The notes under the pieces were generated by a model. It was not told where the DNA came from, did no database searches, and saw only the letters and a list, made by a program, of their open reading frames with translations. This document shows, piece by piece, positions 42,682 to 52,600 of a stretch of 64,000 nt of DNA. The translations under genes and the position numbers were made by a program. The DNA is taken from assembly GCF_036967215.1 (NCBI RefSeq), contig NZ_CP146016.1, positions 462,501 to 526,500 on the forward strand. The letters are read 5' to 3'. Numbering within the stretch: the stretch's first letter is position 1; every line of letters begins with the position of its first letter. This DNA is from Sulfolobus tengchongensis. GTDB taxonomy: Archaea > Thermoproteota > Thermoprotei_A > Sulfolobales > Sulfolobaceae.

Positions 42682-43995
42682 ATGGTTTCCTCTAAAAATC
42701 AAGCCATAATAGCAGCAAGCTTTGGTATGGCATTAGAGTGGTATGATTTTTTCACTTATAGCTATGTGGCAACCATAGTAGCGAGTTTGTTCTTCCCTTC
42801 AAGTAATCCAATAGCATCACTTTTAGCATATTACATCACGTTCTTCATAGGATTTTTAGGGAGACCATTAGGTGGCATAGTGTTTGGTTATATAGGAGAT
42901 AAGTTAGGGAGGAAAACCAGTCTAGTATTTACAGTTCTGCTTACCGGATTGAGCGTTTTCTTCATAGGACTCTTACCAACTTACTACCAAATAGGTTTAC
43001 TGGCTCCATTACTACTGACTATACTTAGATTCTTAGTTGGTGTAGCATTGGGAGGAGAATGGGGTGGTGCATTTTCACTGACATCAGAATACATAAATCC
43101 TAATAGAAGAGGATTATACTCTGGAGTATTGCAGGCGACGGTTTCAATAGCCAGTTTGTTAGTAACTGGTTTGATACTTCTTATCACTGCGCTTATTGGA
43201 GCTAAAGGTTTCGATAGTATAGGTTGGAGAATAGTATTTATGACGGGGTTAGCAATTGCTTTAGTAGGGCTGGTAATAAGGTTAAGAATTGAGGATTCAC
43301 CTGTATTTAAAAAGCTTCAGTATGAGGGTAAAATTTCCAGAAACCCATTATCGGAAGCATTAAGGAATTACTGGAAGCCCTTATTAGCCGGTTTAATAAT
43401 AACTGGAATAATAAATGGAGCTTGGTATTATACTAATTTCGCTTTTTCAATATCCTATGCTACTACAATAGCCAAAAAGTTTGGTTATCCTTATGTAACG
43501 CTTCAAGCAGTTGATTTCGCAGTTTTCATTGCTTCAGCGATAGGTATTTTCGCTTCAATAGCCTTTGGATACCTATCTGATTTGATAGGAAGGAAAAAAC
43601 AAATTATCATCAACTCTATAGTGGCGATAGTTTTGGCTTTTCCTTACTATTACCTATTACTGCAAGGAAATGCACTAGCTGTTACTGGATCTGTAATAAT
43701 AGGTGCTATTCTAATATACTATCTAGCAGGTGCAATAACGCCAGCTTTCCTAGTTGAACTATTTCCTCCTAAGGTGAGATATACTGGAATATCAATGGCG
43801 TACCAAATAGGCGTAGGATTCATAGGTGGACTAACACCATTCGTCTTAACGGATTTGATATACGCTACTCATAATATATTCTCGCCAGTATTTTTTACTG
43901 TAATTACGGGAATGATAGTCCTTGCTATTAGTTTGACTGCAGTAAAAGAAACGAAAGGAAACATATATGAAGGCGAAGAAATACTTAAACAGTAA
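42682..43995 (+). CDS. MFS transporter, metabolite:H+ symporter (MHS) type
   Basis: 437 residues, 12 helices. Family MHS (proline/betaine, shikimate, dicarboxylate carriers) is indicated by ALEWYDFFTYSYVATIVASL near the start, GRPLGGIVFGYIGDKLGRK (~60-78) and LTSEYINPNRRGLYSG (~135). The second half has FGYLSDLIGRKKQI (~296) and VELFPPKVRYTGISMAY (~350). Located after hyuAB on the same strand, so probably imports the substrate of that pathway. Several genes between 38.7 and 45.7 kb may act together. Confidence 0.88.
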   Translation: MVSSKNQAIIAASFGMALEWYDFFTYSYVATIVASLFFPSSNPIASLLAYYITFFIGFLGRPLGGIVFGYIGDKLGRKTSLVFTVLLTGLSVFFIGLLPTYYQIGLLAPLLLTILRFLVGVALGGEWGGAFSLTSEYINPNRRGLYSGVLQATVSIASLLVTGLILLITALIGAKGFDSIGWRIVFMTGLAIALVGLVIRLRIEDSPVFKKLQYEGKISRNPLSEALRNYWKPLLAGLIITGIINGAWYYTNFAFSISYATTIAKKFGYPYVTLQAVDFAVFIASAIGIFASIAFGYLSDLIGRKKQIIINSIVAIVLAFPYYYLLLQGNALAVTGSVIIGAILIYYLAGAITPAFLVELFPPKVRYTGISMAYQIGVGFIGGLTPFVLTDLIYATHNIFSPVFFTVITGMIVLAISLTAVKETKGNIYEGEEILKQ

Positions 43996-44139
43996 AAAGC
44001 TACTAAAGACAAGTATCTTTTTTATATCACTAATTTGTAGTATTTTTCAAAATTTGTGTTTTTAAATCCTCTTTAATATTAAATAATAAAGTATTAGGCC
44101 AAAAAAGACTACAAAATGGCGGTGAAAATATCCTTTTTA

Positions 44140-44871
44140 TCATAAATGATCTTTGAAGAGCTCCCCAAGGTTAGTTATTCTAACATCTATTTTTAATTTA
44201 CGGAAGATATCCCATAATGTTGCACTATTGCTACTGATAACGGGTTTACCTATTTTACTTTCTAATTTACCAATAATTTCAAATGTCCTTAAATTCGTAC
44301 AAGAGATGAATACTCCGTCATAACCACTAACATTATTTAGTACCTTAGTTGCAAATTCATATACCTCTTCCGGAGTTACTGCACCTATATTGGTATTCTC
44401 CACTATTCCCATTCCAGCGCTTTTTATAATAGTAAAGTTATGGTTAGATAAGAACTCTATCTCTTTCTTGTTGATTTCCTCTATATATGGAGTAATCAAG
44501 ACTAGTTTTTCTATATTAAGTTCCCTTAGTGCGTCTATAACTGATCCAGAAGTTGCTACTCCGGGAACTTTCGCGTTTTTCTCAATACGCTGTATTATTT
44601 CCTCATGATGTTTCGGTCCCTTGAATAAGCTACCTGAAGTGCAAGCATAAGAGATAACATGTGGATTAATGGTTGATAATTCCGAAATAGCCCTTTCTGT
44701 CTCTCTTTCCATTATCTCTAAATCCTTTAATGTAACATCTTTTAGAATTATCCTAGAGAAATGAAGAGTGATTTTATACTCTTTGATTGAATTAAATATT
44801 ACATTGTTAAACTCGTATTCAACAGTGGTGTTTGAAGAGGGTATAATTACTCCTACTTTTTTCCACTCCAT
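44140..44871 (-). CDS. Maleate cis-trans isomerase / Asp-Glu racemase-like protein
   Basis: 243 residues with the two-domain Asp/Glu racemase fold of maleate isomerase and arylmalonate decarboxylase. VGVIIPSSNTTVEYEFNNVI (~7-26) is the family opening. The two catalytic Cys are seen in ISYACTSGSLFKGP (~76) and GVFISCTNLRTFEII (~196). GVATSGSVIDALRELNIEKL is the central conserved block. Cofactor-independent proton transfer is expected. Next to hyuAB and a carrier, a hydantoin- or maleate-related step is plausible. Read in the opposite direction to hyuB. Confidence 0.85.
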   Translation of the reverse strand: MEWKKVGVIIPSSNTTVEYEFNNVIFNSIKEYKITLHFSRIILKDVTLKDLEIMERETERAISELSTINPHVISYACTSGSLFKGPKHHEEIIQRIEKNAKVPGVATSGSVIDALRELNIEKLVLITPYIEEINKKEIEFLSNHNFTIIKSAGMGIVENTNIGAVTPEEVYEFATKVLNNVSGYDGVFISCTNLRTFEIIGKLESKIGKPVISSNSATLWDIFRKLKIDVRITNLGELFKDHL

Positions 44872-44937
44872 ATTTTCATCTTTTTGCTTAATTATTTATT
44901 TATTACTCATAACGCTTGCGCAAAGAATCATCTGTAC

Positions 44938-44990
44938 GTTTGGTATTTGCAAATCATCTGGTTTGGTACGTTCTTTTCGCTATGAAGAGA
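44938..44990 (-). repeat. Family A repeat, half copy 10
   Basis: TTTGGTATTTGCAAATCATC, TGGTTTGGTACGTTCTTTTC, GCTATGAAGAGA; only the half up to the central hairpin remains. Confidence 0.7.
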
Positions 44991-45043
44991 CTAAAAAATA
45001 AATAATAATATAAATATATAATGTGAATGGTAGTATAATAATT

Positions 45044-45745
45044 ATGAGTTGGAGAATACTAGTTCCCGGAGTTCCTATTTATACTAACCTAGGATTTGTG
45101 GGATTCTGTAATGTTATCCTTATAGAAACTGAGGGAAAATATATTATATATGATCCAGGGCATTTCGGGAACAAAGAATATCTGTTAAGTTCATTGAAAA
45201 ATATTGGTTTATCTCCATCAGACATTGATGGAATTATTTTATCCCATATGCATTATGACCATTCATTAAATTCTCTAATCTTTCCTAACGCAAAGATATA
45301 TACAACAAAGGAAGAAATGGAATACACTAGAAATACTCCAGATTTATACTCAGTTCAGTACTTACCAGATCTAATAGGAGCAGAAAGAATGGTCCTAGTT
45401 AAGGATGGAGAGGAAACTCACGGCTTAAAATTTGTTTTATTACCAGGTCATACAGCTGGTACATTAGGAGTAGTATGTAAAGATACGATATTCGTTGGAG
45501 ACGCGATAAAATATGTAATCGACGCACGAAGGAAACAGACGTCTTTTGCATATCATAATTTAGACGAAGCTAACAAGAGTATAGTTAAAGCTATGCAGTT
45601 AGCCAGAATCATTGTCCCCGGCCATGACGTACCGTTTAAGGTGGAATATGATAGAATAGAACCCATACTGGATTACAGCAATAGCTTTATTGTGTATATA
45701 AAGAACGATATTAAAATCACGATTAAAAGAGATGAGATAAGATAA
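45044..45745 (+). CDS. Metallo-beta-lactamase-fold hydrolase (lactonase/hydrolase type)
   Basis: 233 residues from the ATG at 45044 (MSWRILVPGVPIYTNLGF), with ATATAT about 26-33 nt upstream (leaderless); the frame extends to 45023 but that part is not needed. Zinc-binding motifs are complete: SHMHYDHSLN (HxHxDH, His-Met-His-Tyr-Asp-His, ~70), LPGHTAGTLGV (~139), GDAIKY (~158) and PGHDVPFK (~195). The fold hydrolyses lactones, thioesters or other esters. It is divergent from the maleate-isomerase-like gene, 172 bp apart, and may act in the same pathway. Confidence 0.85.
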   Translation: MSWRILVPGVPIYTNLGFVGFCNVILIETEGKYIIYDPGHFGNKEYLLSSLKNIGLSPSDIDGIILSHMHYDHSLNSLIFPNAKIYTTKEEMEYTRNTPDLYSVQYLPDLIGAERMVLVKDGEETHGLKFVLLPGHTAGTLGVVCKDTIFVGDAIKYVIDARRKQTSFAYHNLDEANKSIVKAMQLARIIVPGHDVPFKVEYDRIEPILDYSNSFIVYIKNDIKITIKRDEIR

Positions 45746-46025
45746 AGTGAACCCTATAAACCCGTAAGCGTAACTTACTGATAAGATTTTCGTCATCAGA
45801 TTAGGAGTTGTCATTTTTGGATAAATGTTTTTTATTGAAAATCTATTAGTCTATATCTAGAGCCTTTAATTAAAGATATTCGATCACATATCACGAGCTA
45901 TTCCCCTAAGTTTATTTTCTAAAAATAGTTTAAGGACTTATACATTACAGAGGTAGATTACATTATTGGGAACTATGATTTCATTTCACACTTAACAACA
46001 GAGATAATTTGTAATTTTTATGTTC

Positions 46026-46235
46026 TTATTCCTCATTCTCGTCATTTCCTTTTTCATCTTTTCTCTCAATATATCTCATGAATAAAAATATGCTCAAAGC
46101 CCACAATACTGAGAAGATCAACATGATATCTCCTATAACGTAATCTCCTACGAATTCCAACGCTATGCCCAGTAAAGCTAAGAAAATAACTCCAGATACG
46201 ATATATAATAACTCTTCAAAGTCGGGTTTATCCAC
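46026..46235 (-). CDS. Small two-helix membrane protein
   Basis: 69 residues: a short acidic start (MDKPDFEELLY), two hydrophobic helices (IVSGVIFLALLGIALEFVG; DIMLIFSVLWALSIFLFM) and a highly charged tail (RYIERKDEKGNDENEE). The charge pattern is that of a genuine membrane protein and not of random antisense sequence. No family recognised, and it stands alone between an MBL hydrolase and an MFS gene. Confidence 0.6.
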   Translation of the reverse strand: MDKPDFEELLYIVSGVIFLALLGIALEFVGDYVIGDIMLIFSVLWALSIFLFMRYIERKDEKGNDENEE

Positions 46236-46598
46236 ATGTTTATTTTTTCCTGTAAAGTTTATATCATCACTTTATAAAAAGAATGCGTTATGGGTCTGAA
46301 TCTGGAGAAGCATTGTTTTTACAGTTTATTTCCAATGAGTCTTTGAGGTGAGATCTGACTAGATATTGAAATCTTCATACTTGAATGTGAAGCTATCTCA
46401 AAAAGACAGTAGTTAGCTTCGAAATCTTATGGAAACAAACTTTGGAGAGCATTTCTATTTGATTTTTGGAACTATTTAATTTCTTTGGCTTGAGATCTTC
46501 TTTTACTACTCTATTATTTTCTATTGATATTTGTCCATTGATTGATATGAATGTTATAGTTATAATTTATAAACTATATCTCCTAATATTTTATTGTT
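46236..46598. other. Intergenic region upstream of MFS gene
   Basis: No gene. TTATAAACT (~46567) is placed right for a leaderless start at 46599. Confidence 0.45.
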
Positions 46599-47753
46599 AT
46601 GTCGTCTCCGTTTCGCTACTCGCAGTTTACGAAATTCACAATATTCAGTGGCATTGCAGGGTTTTCCTTCATTCAAAATGAGTTAACAACGTACTGGCTT
46701 TTTATCTTGCTCTTTCACCAAGAAATTACCCTCTTTGGATTGGGTGTAATTGCTAGACCCCTAGTTAGAGTTTTCGTTTCTTACGTCACTGGTTACATTT
46801 CAGATAAGTATAATAGGGCTAAGCTCTTCTATTTGACTAGGGGACTCGCCTCAGCGTTAATGTTCCCACTCACCGTAGCTTTCATATACGACTCAGTATC
46901 TTGGATTTTCATAATTTATTATATTAGAACCGTAATAGTTGAAATATCCAATAACGTGGGTTATGTTGCGTACTATGCAGTGGTACCAGAGGAGGTTAGA
47001 CCTAAAGCCATATTATACGTTAGAATAGTATCCATGGCTTCCAGATTGGTATCTGGAGCAGTTTGGTATTTGCTTTATCAAGTATTTAGCACTTATAACT
47101 TATTTCTCGTGGGAATTTTGGGATTAGTGGCATTAGCTTTTCTTAAAGGATTCGACATAGGTGGTAATAGTGAAAGGGTTAAGCTAAGCACTGCTATAGA
47201 TTTCTTCAGAAAGGATGAGAGAGTTAGGGGAATTATATTAACTTACTCAGTTACTGATGCGTTAACGTACTCCATAAATTACCTATTACCACTTCTTATT
47301 GTAGTATATCATGGAACGGATGAAATATATAGTCTAACTCAAGTATTCCTTTACGGCATTTTCATAGTAGCTAGTTTTATCATGACCAAGATGAAAAGTA
47401 GTGTAAAGGTGATGTTAACTTATATCCTAAGTGGTTTTCTACTCTACTTAGTCCTATTATATCCTTCTCCATATGCTCTTGTCTTAGCTGTAATGTTCGA
47501 TGGATTGGGAAGTGGAATTGTGGAGAATTTAGTAATGGCTGGAATAAAGCAGAGTGTTGGAGACGAGTTTTTAGGAAGCGTTCTGGGATTGGATGTATTT
47601 GTGACGAGCTCCGTCGAAATAGTTCTAATATTTTTAGCTCAGTACCTAATCACTATAAATGTCCTATATTACATTTTAATGGGAATAATAGGTATGACTT
47701 TCGTATTGATAGCGTGGTTCCTGCATCCTAAATTAAGGGAAATAAAACTATAA
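46599..47753 (+). CDS. MFS transporter, uncharacterised
   Basis: 384 residues, about 12 hydrophobic helices. The loop 2-3 motif is GYISDKYNRAKLFYLTR (~68-84). The intermediate loop is EVRPKAILYVRIVSM (~134). A drug/efflux or metabolite carrier; no subfamily motif is decisive. An in-frame extension upstream is absent; the ATG follows a TATA box by 25-30 nt. The neighbouring genes give no substrate hint. Confidence 0.8.
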   Translation: MSSPFRYSQFTKFTIFSGIAGFSFIQNELTTYWLFILLFHQEITLFGLGVIARPLVRVFVSYVTGYISDKYNRAKLFYLTRGLASALMFPLTVAFIYDSVSWIFIIYYIRTVIVEISNNVGYVAYYAVVPEEVRPKAILYVRIVSMASRLVSGAVWYLLYQVFSTYNLFLVGILGLVALAFLKGFDIGGNSERVKLSTAIDFFRKDERVRGIILTYSVTDALTYSINYLLPLLIVVYHGTDEIYSLTQVFLYGIFIVASFIMTKMKSSVKVMLTYILSGFLLYLVLLYPSPYALVLAVMFDGLGSGIVENLVMAGIKQSVGDEFLGSVLGLDVFVTSSVEIVLIFLAQYLITINVLYYILMGIIGMTFVLIAWFLHPKLREIKL

Positions 47754-47817
47754 CTCTTTATGAGTATGGACTTTTTACAAATGACAAGCTTCTCTTCATA
47801 ACGATACAATAAGAGTG

Positions 47818-47880
47818 TTTTTGTGGAGGCATATTTATAAACTATAGTAGTTTAGCATGTTACTATAAAATTATGAAAAG
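47818..47880 (-). repeat. Family A repeat, partial copy 11
   Basis: TTTTTGTGGAGGCATATTTA, TAAACTATAGTAGTTTAGCA then TTACTATAAAATTATGAAAAG; diverged and truncated at the right. Confidence 0.6.
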
Positions 47881-47985
47881 AAATCACTCCTTAGCATTTC
47901 TAACAATCTAATAATCCATTACGTAAATTCATAGAAAGATCACGTAAATCTTGAGAAACAGAAAAGTTGAAACTTAGCTCCAGTC

Positions 47986-48777
47986 CTAATCTTGTATTTG
48001 TTCCACTGATATATAGTCCTCTAAATTTATATCATATACGGTAAGTTTACCTTTGCCAGATGCAAACAGAAGTGCTGATAAAGCCTCATTATCTCTTTTT
48101 ACTTCTTTTCCTCCCCTGCAGATGGCTTTTTTAATATCGCCGTTTATGACCATAAAAGAACAATCTAAATCCTCATTATTTATTTCTATTATGCCTGTGT
48201 TAGTATTCTTTACAATTTCCTTAAATTTAGCAATTATATAATTCATATCTCCCTCTTCCTCAAGAAGAACTCTTTTACCGACCTTTACCTCTTTAGGTAC
48301 GTGAGAATTAAGATAGAACTTAATATACGGTATGAAATGTCCTTCAATAATGTGCTTGGCCAAATCAAAGCTACTTCTTCCTAGTAATTTTTGTAAGAAT
48401 GACTCTTTAAATTCAAATTCAGAACTCATGTATAATCTTGTACTTGAACCTGCGCTTTTTAGAATAAATGACAGTTTGAAGCTCATTTTACCATCATCAG
48501 TACTGCCAGTATATCTTATTTCATCAACGAGAATCTCTGGTCCCTTAAATATCCCTGGAAAAACCTTATAGTCAGGGGGTACGCCATAGATGTATGCAAC
48601 TCTAAACTCATTTAATGGTTGTTGAAGGTATTCTGGAGTGACAAAATCCCCTTTAACTTTATCCTTAACTTGTAGCACTGCAACGTGGCCAAATACTCCA
48701 CCCACGATAAAAGGATCCCTTACGAAATCTAAAATTAGTGACTTAGGCAATGGGACGTCAATTTCTGTTCTAAACAT
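47986..48777 (-). CDS. SRPBCC-like domain protein with C-terminal extension
   Basis: 263 residues. The first ~165 look like a START/SRPBCC (CoxG-like) helix-grip fold: FRTEIDVPLPKSLILDFVRD at the start, KLSFILKSAGSSTRLYMSSE strands, and a long C-terminal helix around SSFDLAKHIIEGHFIPYIKF. The last ~90 (FKEIVKNTNTGIIEINNEDL ... GKLTVYDINLEDYISVEQI) form an alpha/beta domain I cannot name, with FMVINGDIKKAICRGGKEV resembling DUF4388-type strands. Such proteins bind hydrophobic ligands or help mature molybdo-hydroxylases; no such enzyme is in the window. Single gene. Confidence 0.6.
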   Translation of the reverse strand: MFRTEIDVPLPKSLILDFVRDPFIVGGVFGHVAVLQVKDKVKGDFVTPEYLQQPLNEFRVAYIYGVPPDYKVFPGIFKGPEILVDEIRYTGSTDDGKMSFKLSFILKSAGSSTRLYMSSEFEFKESFLQKLLGRSSFDLAKHIIEGHFIPYIKFYLNSHVPKEVKVGKRVLLEEEGDMNYIIAKFKEIVKNTNTGIIEINNEDLDCSFMVINGDIKKAICRGGKEVKRDNEALSALLFASGKGKLTVYDINLEDYISVEQIQD

Positions 48778-49041
48778 ATGCTACTACCTCCCAACATTGA
48801 ATATAAATTTGTGTTAAGTATTTTTTAACTCTATTTAAAGTTGCTGACTACCGGTTAGAATAAATTCATTTTATCTGTTATAAACGCGAACACATGTTAA
48901 GCTAATTTTTATTTAAAAATTACGTGCTTATGATATAATGCACTGTACTCATTCATAAAATACCATACATTTGAAAATTTTCCTATATTTAATAATTACA
49001 ATTTATTGTTTACTAATGCTAATATTTATAGATTAAATATG

Positions 49042-49138
49042 CTTTGTGGTGCATTTGTAAATTATCTGATTTGGAACGCTCTTTTTACTATTAAGAGAAT
49101 ATGAAAGAGTAACGTAGAGCTTAAAAAATACCACAAAT
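49042..49138 (-). repeat. Family A repeat, copy 12
   Basis: CTTTGTGGTGCATTTGTAAA, TTATCTGATTTGGAACGCTC, TATTAAGAGAATATGAAAGA, ending CCACAAAT. 97 bp, nearly full consensus. Confidence 0.85.
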
Positions 49139-49328
49139 TAAATATAAGGTTAAACACACTCTTGTTATCTCTTTTCAAAGTAGTGAGATCTCTTTTAAAA
49201 TAAATTTCTGATAATTTCATTGTTCATTAAAAAATTTATATCATAATAACCTTGATAAGTCCAATGATTTTCCCTCATAGATGAGCTTTGTAAGGTCCTC
49301 ATAAAACATCGTATTTTAACATGAAGAC

Positions 49329-49386
49329 TAACTCTTACGAATTCATAGCGTGAATTAGTTCAGAGGCGACAGCATGTAGTGTCTAC
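49329..49386 (+). repeat. Element C, stand-alone copy
   Basis: CTCTTACGAATTCATAGCGT, then GAATTAGTTCAGAGGCGACA, GCATGTAGTGTCTAC. The reverse complement of 58450-58507 matches over its length. Contains GAATTCA...TGAATT and GCATGTAGTG hairpins. Confidence 0.75.
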
Positions 49387-49478
49387 ACAGTGCTAGGTAA
49401 TAAATCTTATGTTAGAGAATGTAGAAAGGATCGTAAATTTCAGGAGAGTTGGGCAATTGGACTAAATTCGAAATGAAA

Positions 49479-50951
49479 TTACTCGTTGGTTTGAATGCTA
49501 CTGGGAGTCTCTTTTATTTTAGTTGCCATGATAATTACACTCACTATAATCATTGATGAAATCAAGAATGAGTACTGAAAGGCTAATTTTGATGGAATGA
49601 AAGTGAAAATGGGAATGTTCTCGTAAATGAACAATAATAGTGGTTGCTTAAATGTAGACTCTAAGGATCCTGCAACGACTGGACCTAATGTGTTCCCCAT
49701 TAATCTCATTGCTGTATTAGTTCCAGTAATTGTTGCCATGCGCCTTCTAGAAGTAGATGAGAGTAATAAGGTTATACGTGTGACGTTCATCCCGGAAACG
49801 AAGAATAGGACTAACATTAAGATAAAGAGAAGCTGAGGTATGCTTATATTATATCCTATTATAATTGAAAGTAATATTAACATGAGAACTGAAAGCGAGG
49901 AAGATGTAATAATAATCCTCTTATACCCTACCCTATTCACCATTGAGCCGAATAATGGGCCTGCTATTAGTAAAATTAGGGAAATTGGTGCCATAGTTAC
50001 TCCAGCTTCAAAAATTGTCATTCCATACCCAACTGGTTTAGGTAATTCCAGCATGAAGACTAGGGATTGAAAAGTCAAGAACAACCCGAAACCTGTAGCA
50101 AAAGATGACAAAAGGGGAACTGCTATATTAGGATTCTTAAAGTCTGAGGGATCTATGAGAGGATTTTCGGCTTTAGAAACGTGAACTATAAACGTATAAA
50201 GAAGAATTAACCCTATTGATAACATCGTTAAGAATTCAGCTGAAGTCCATCCCCAATTAGGGGCTTCAGTTATTGAAGTGCCTATGATTATAAAGGATAA
50301 GGAAAGAAATATAACTCCTTTTACATCTATTTTTTGTTCATTCTTAATCGTTGATTGTGGTAACAGTTTATTAGCTATTATGAGAATAATTATCAATAAG
50401 GGAATGGCTGTTTCGTAGGCGACTTGCCAAGTGTAATATTGAGCTATGTAACTCCCTATGGGTATTGAAATAGCTGCACCTACAGCAAATGTAGAAGCTA
50501 TTATACCTTGAGCTACTGGTAACTCCCTATTTGATAATCTTTCTCTCAATATAGTATAGGCAAGTGGATTTATACTTAATCCTATACCTTGAATAGATCT
50601 AGAAAGTAAAAGGATCACGAAGTTAGGTGACCACGCAGTTAATGCAACGCTTAATGTGTATATACACAAGATCGTTATTAGGACTTTCTTTCTTCCGTGA
50701 CTGTCCGCGAGTCTACCAATAAATGGGGCTAATCCCATTCCGGCCAAAGTTTCTGATGATAAAATCCAAGAACCTTCAGATTCGTTTACGTTAAACTGAT
50801 TCTCTATTTTTGGCAATGAGGGTAAGACTACCATTTCCACATACATTGTCAAAATTGAAATTGAGGCAAGAACTATCAAATATTTAAAAAAGTCTTTCCT
50901 CATTAATATAGATATATCTTTTTCCGTAATAAAACTTTTATCAAACTTCAT
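49479..50951 (-). CDS. MFS drug:H+ antiporter, DHA2 (14-helix EmrB/QacA) family
   Basis: 490 residues, about 14 hydrophobic helices, the length and helix number of DHA2. Motif A is FIGRLADSHGRKKVLI (~78-93), motif B LSRSIQGIGLSINPLAYTI (~114), and motif C-like AVGAAISIPIGSYIAQYYTW (~153), the antiporter signature. Family-typical SIQGIG and the acidic FNVNESEGSWILSSE near the start are present. Expected to expel toxic organic compounds using the proton gradient. Single gene, convergent with nothing. The substrate is not predictable. Confidence 0.87.
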   Translation of the reverse strand: MKFDKSFITEKDISILMRKDFFKYLIVLASISILTMYVEMVVLPSLPKIENQFNVNESEGSWILSSETLAGMGLAPFIGRLADSHGRKKVLITILCIYTLSVALTAWSPNFVILLLSRSIQGIGLSINPLAYTILRERLSNRELPVAQGIIASTFAVGAAISIPIGSYIAQYYTWQVAYETAIPLLIIILIIANKLLPQSTIKNEQKIDVKGVIFLSLSFIIIGTSITEAPNWGWTSAEFLTMLSIGLILLYTFIVHVSKAENPLIDPSDFKNPNIAVPLLSSFATGFGLFLTFQSLVFMLELPKPVGYGMTIFEAGVTMAPISLILLIAGPLFGSMVNRVGYKRIIITSSSLSVLMLILLSIIIGYNISIPQLLFILMLVLFFVSGMNVTRITLLLSSTSRRRMATITGTNTAMRLMGNTLGPVVAGSLESTFKQPLLLFIYENIPIFTFIPSKLAFQYSFLISSMIIVSVIIMATKIKETPSSIQTNE

Positions 50952-51028
50952 TGCGTGAAGACTACCTTATTCCAAATTAACGTAATTTTATTATACGAAT
51001 CTCCAAAGGGAATTTACAAAGATCAATC

Positions 51029-51118
51029 CTTTGTGTTGATTTCCTAAGACTTACATTACTATTCTCTTCATAGCAACGATAACATGATAAACTAGAGAGT
51101 TTACAAATACTCTGTAAA
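51029..51118 (+). repeat. Family A repeat, copy 13
   Basis: CTTTGTGTTGATTTCCTAAG, ACTTACATTACTATTCTCTT, CATAGCAACGATAACATGAT, AGAGTTTACAAATACT; diverged at the right end. Confidence 0.75.
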
Positions 51119-51193
51119 ATTGAGAGAAACTGTTGTTATTGGTAACTTGGAAATAAGTTTTTTAACAGTTTGTCATGAAGTAGAAAGAAAGAT

Positions 51194-52600
51194 ATGATAA
51201 TAAGCGTCACAGCAGAAATTGGACTGGATTTCGGTCAAAATTTCGCAGGTGGTTTAGGTGTCTTAGAGGGAGACAAATTTTACGCTGCATCTAGATTAGG
51301 TATAGACTACACTGTCATTACTCTATTTTATAGGAAAGGATACGTTAATGGAGAGGAAAAACAAAAAGAGTTACTTTCAAAGTTAGTGAAGGAATGGGAA
51401 GCAGAGATTTCGATTAAAGGCCAGAATGTGAAGATTGAATATCTAGCATATACGCTAAATAAAGCTAAGGTAGTATTTGCAAACGTTATTTCCCCGGAAC
51501 TTTCAAGGTTAAATGATGTACTTTACGTGGAAAATAGCGAGGAGGAGAAATTCTACAAATGCCTTTTACTTGCGAAGGTTTCAGAAAAGTATATAGAAAA
51601 AGTTGGATGGGATAATGTAAGATACGTTGATATGCAAGAATCTTGCCCTGCATTTTTACCTCTTTTACACTATTTCCCCAGATACAGGATCATCATACAC
51701 ACACCTGCACCATGGGGACATCCCACTTTTTCGTCCAATTTATTTAAGAGTGAGTTAGGTTATGAATTTCCTCTCGACAGAGTAGTCATGACTGATATTG
51801 CTCTTTCCTCATCGATAGAAGGAATTGTAGTTTCAAGGAAAATGCTCAAACACGTCCAAAGAACATTTCCTCAGCATATGCATAAAATTAGGGCTATTAC
51901 AAATGCGATAGAAATCCCGCGGTGGAGAAATCCACTGCTTAATGATGTAAAGGATTTCGATGATTTCGTAAAGAAAAAGGAGGAAGTAAAGAAGGAAAGT
52001 ATCAAGAAATTGGGTAAAGAGGCAATTAAACCAGTTATCTCATGGGTGAGGAGAATTACAATGTATAAGAGGCCAGATTTCATTTTAAGGTTAATCGATG
52101 ATATGAAAGACGACGTTATTTTCATAATTGGCGGTATTGCGCATCCCATGGAGTATTCAGCAGTAGAGATTGAGAGGAAATTTAAGGAATTAGCTACCCA
52201 CAAAAGTAACGTAATTTATATTCCGGGCGTTGACGTTAATTTGATGAAGTTGGCTATTTGGTCTAGCGATATATGGACGTTTACTCCATTTTCTGGTTGG
52301 GAAGCCAGCGGTACTAGTTTTATGAAAGCGGGAATTAATGGGGTCCCCTCAGTGGCTTCCAGAGATGGAGCGGTTCCAGAAATTATAAGAGACGGTTATA
52401 ATGGGTGGTTGTATGGAGAAGATGTGGATAAGACTTTACCAATTAATTTATATGACAACAATAAAGAGTACGAAGAGTTCTTGAGAAAGGTTAAACAAGC
52501 GTTAAATGAGTATCACAGAGTGGGATATAACGCATATCAAAGTTTCCCTAGCTATTGTTCCATGGATAGGCTAATGAAGGACTACGGTTATATTAAGTAG
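51194..52600 (+). CDS. glgP: Alpha-glucan phosphorylase, short archaeal type
   Basis: Releases glucose 1-phosphate from glycogen. 468 residues, far shorter than classical ~800-residue GT35 enzymes but normal for the Sulfolobus type. FAGGLGVLEGDKFYAASRLG (~19) is the phosphorylase-like N-terminal loop. Near the C-terminus are SWVRRITMYKRPDFILRLI (~280), HPMEYSAVEIE (~318), IWTFTPFSGWEASGTSFMKA (~361) and DGAVPEIIRDGYNGW. Followed by the PEP carboxykinase gene and then the alcohol dehydrogenase, the same neighbours that I recall in S. solfataricus. Links glycogen use to central metabolism. ATG preceded by AGAAAGAAAG. Confidence 0.85.
   Translation: MIISVTAEIGLDFGQNFAGGLGVLEGDKFYAASRLGIDYTVITLFYRKGYVNGEEKQKELLSKLVKEWEAEISIKGQNVKIEYLAYTLNKAKVVFANVISPELSRLNDVLYVENSEEEKFYKCLLLAKVSEKYIEKVGWDNVRYVDMQESCPAFLPLLHYFPRYRIIIHTPAPWGHPTFSSNLFKSELGYEFPLDRVVMTDIALSSSIEGIVVSRKMLKHVQRTFPQHMHKIRAITNAIEIPRWRNPLLNDVKDFDDFVKKKEEVKKESIKKLGKEAIKPVISWVRRITMYKRPDFILRLIDDMKDDVIFIIGGIAHPMEYSAVEIERKFKELATHKSNVIYIPGVDVNLMKLAIWSSDIWTFTPFSGWEASGTSFMKAGINGVPSVASRDGAVPEIIRDGYNGWLYGEDVDKTLPINLYDNNKEYEEFLRKVKQALNEYHRVGYNAYQSFPSYCSMDRLMKDYGYIK

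Larger units (their letters stand above)
48778..49478. other. Repeat-bearing intergenic region
   Basis: 700 bp without a gene. Contains a full family A copy (49042-49138) and a stand-alone element C (49329-49386). Confidence 0.6.

Noticed and set aside
46466-46681. 71-codon frame overlapping the start of the MFS gene
   Set aside because: Different frame across a good TATA box and the MFS start; product lacks a coherent pattern.
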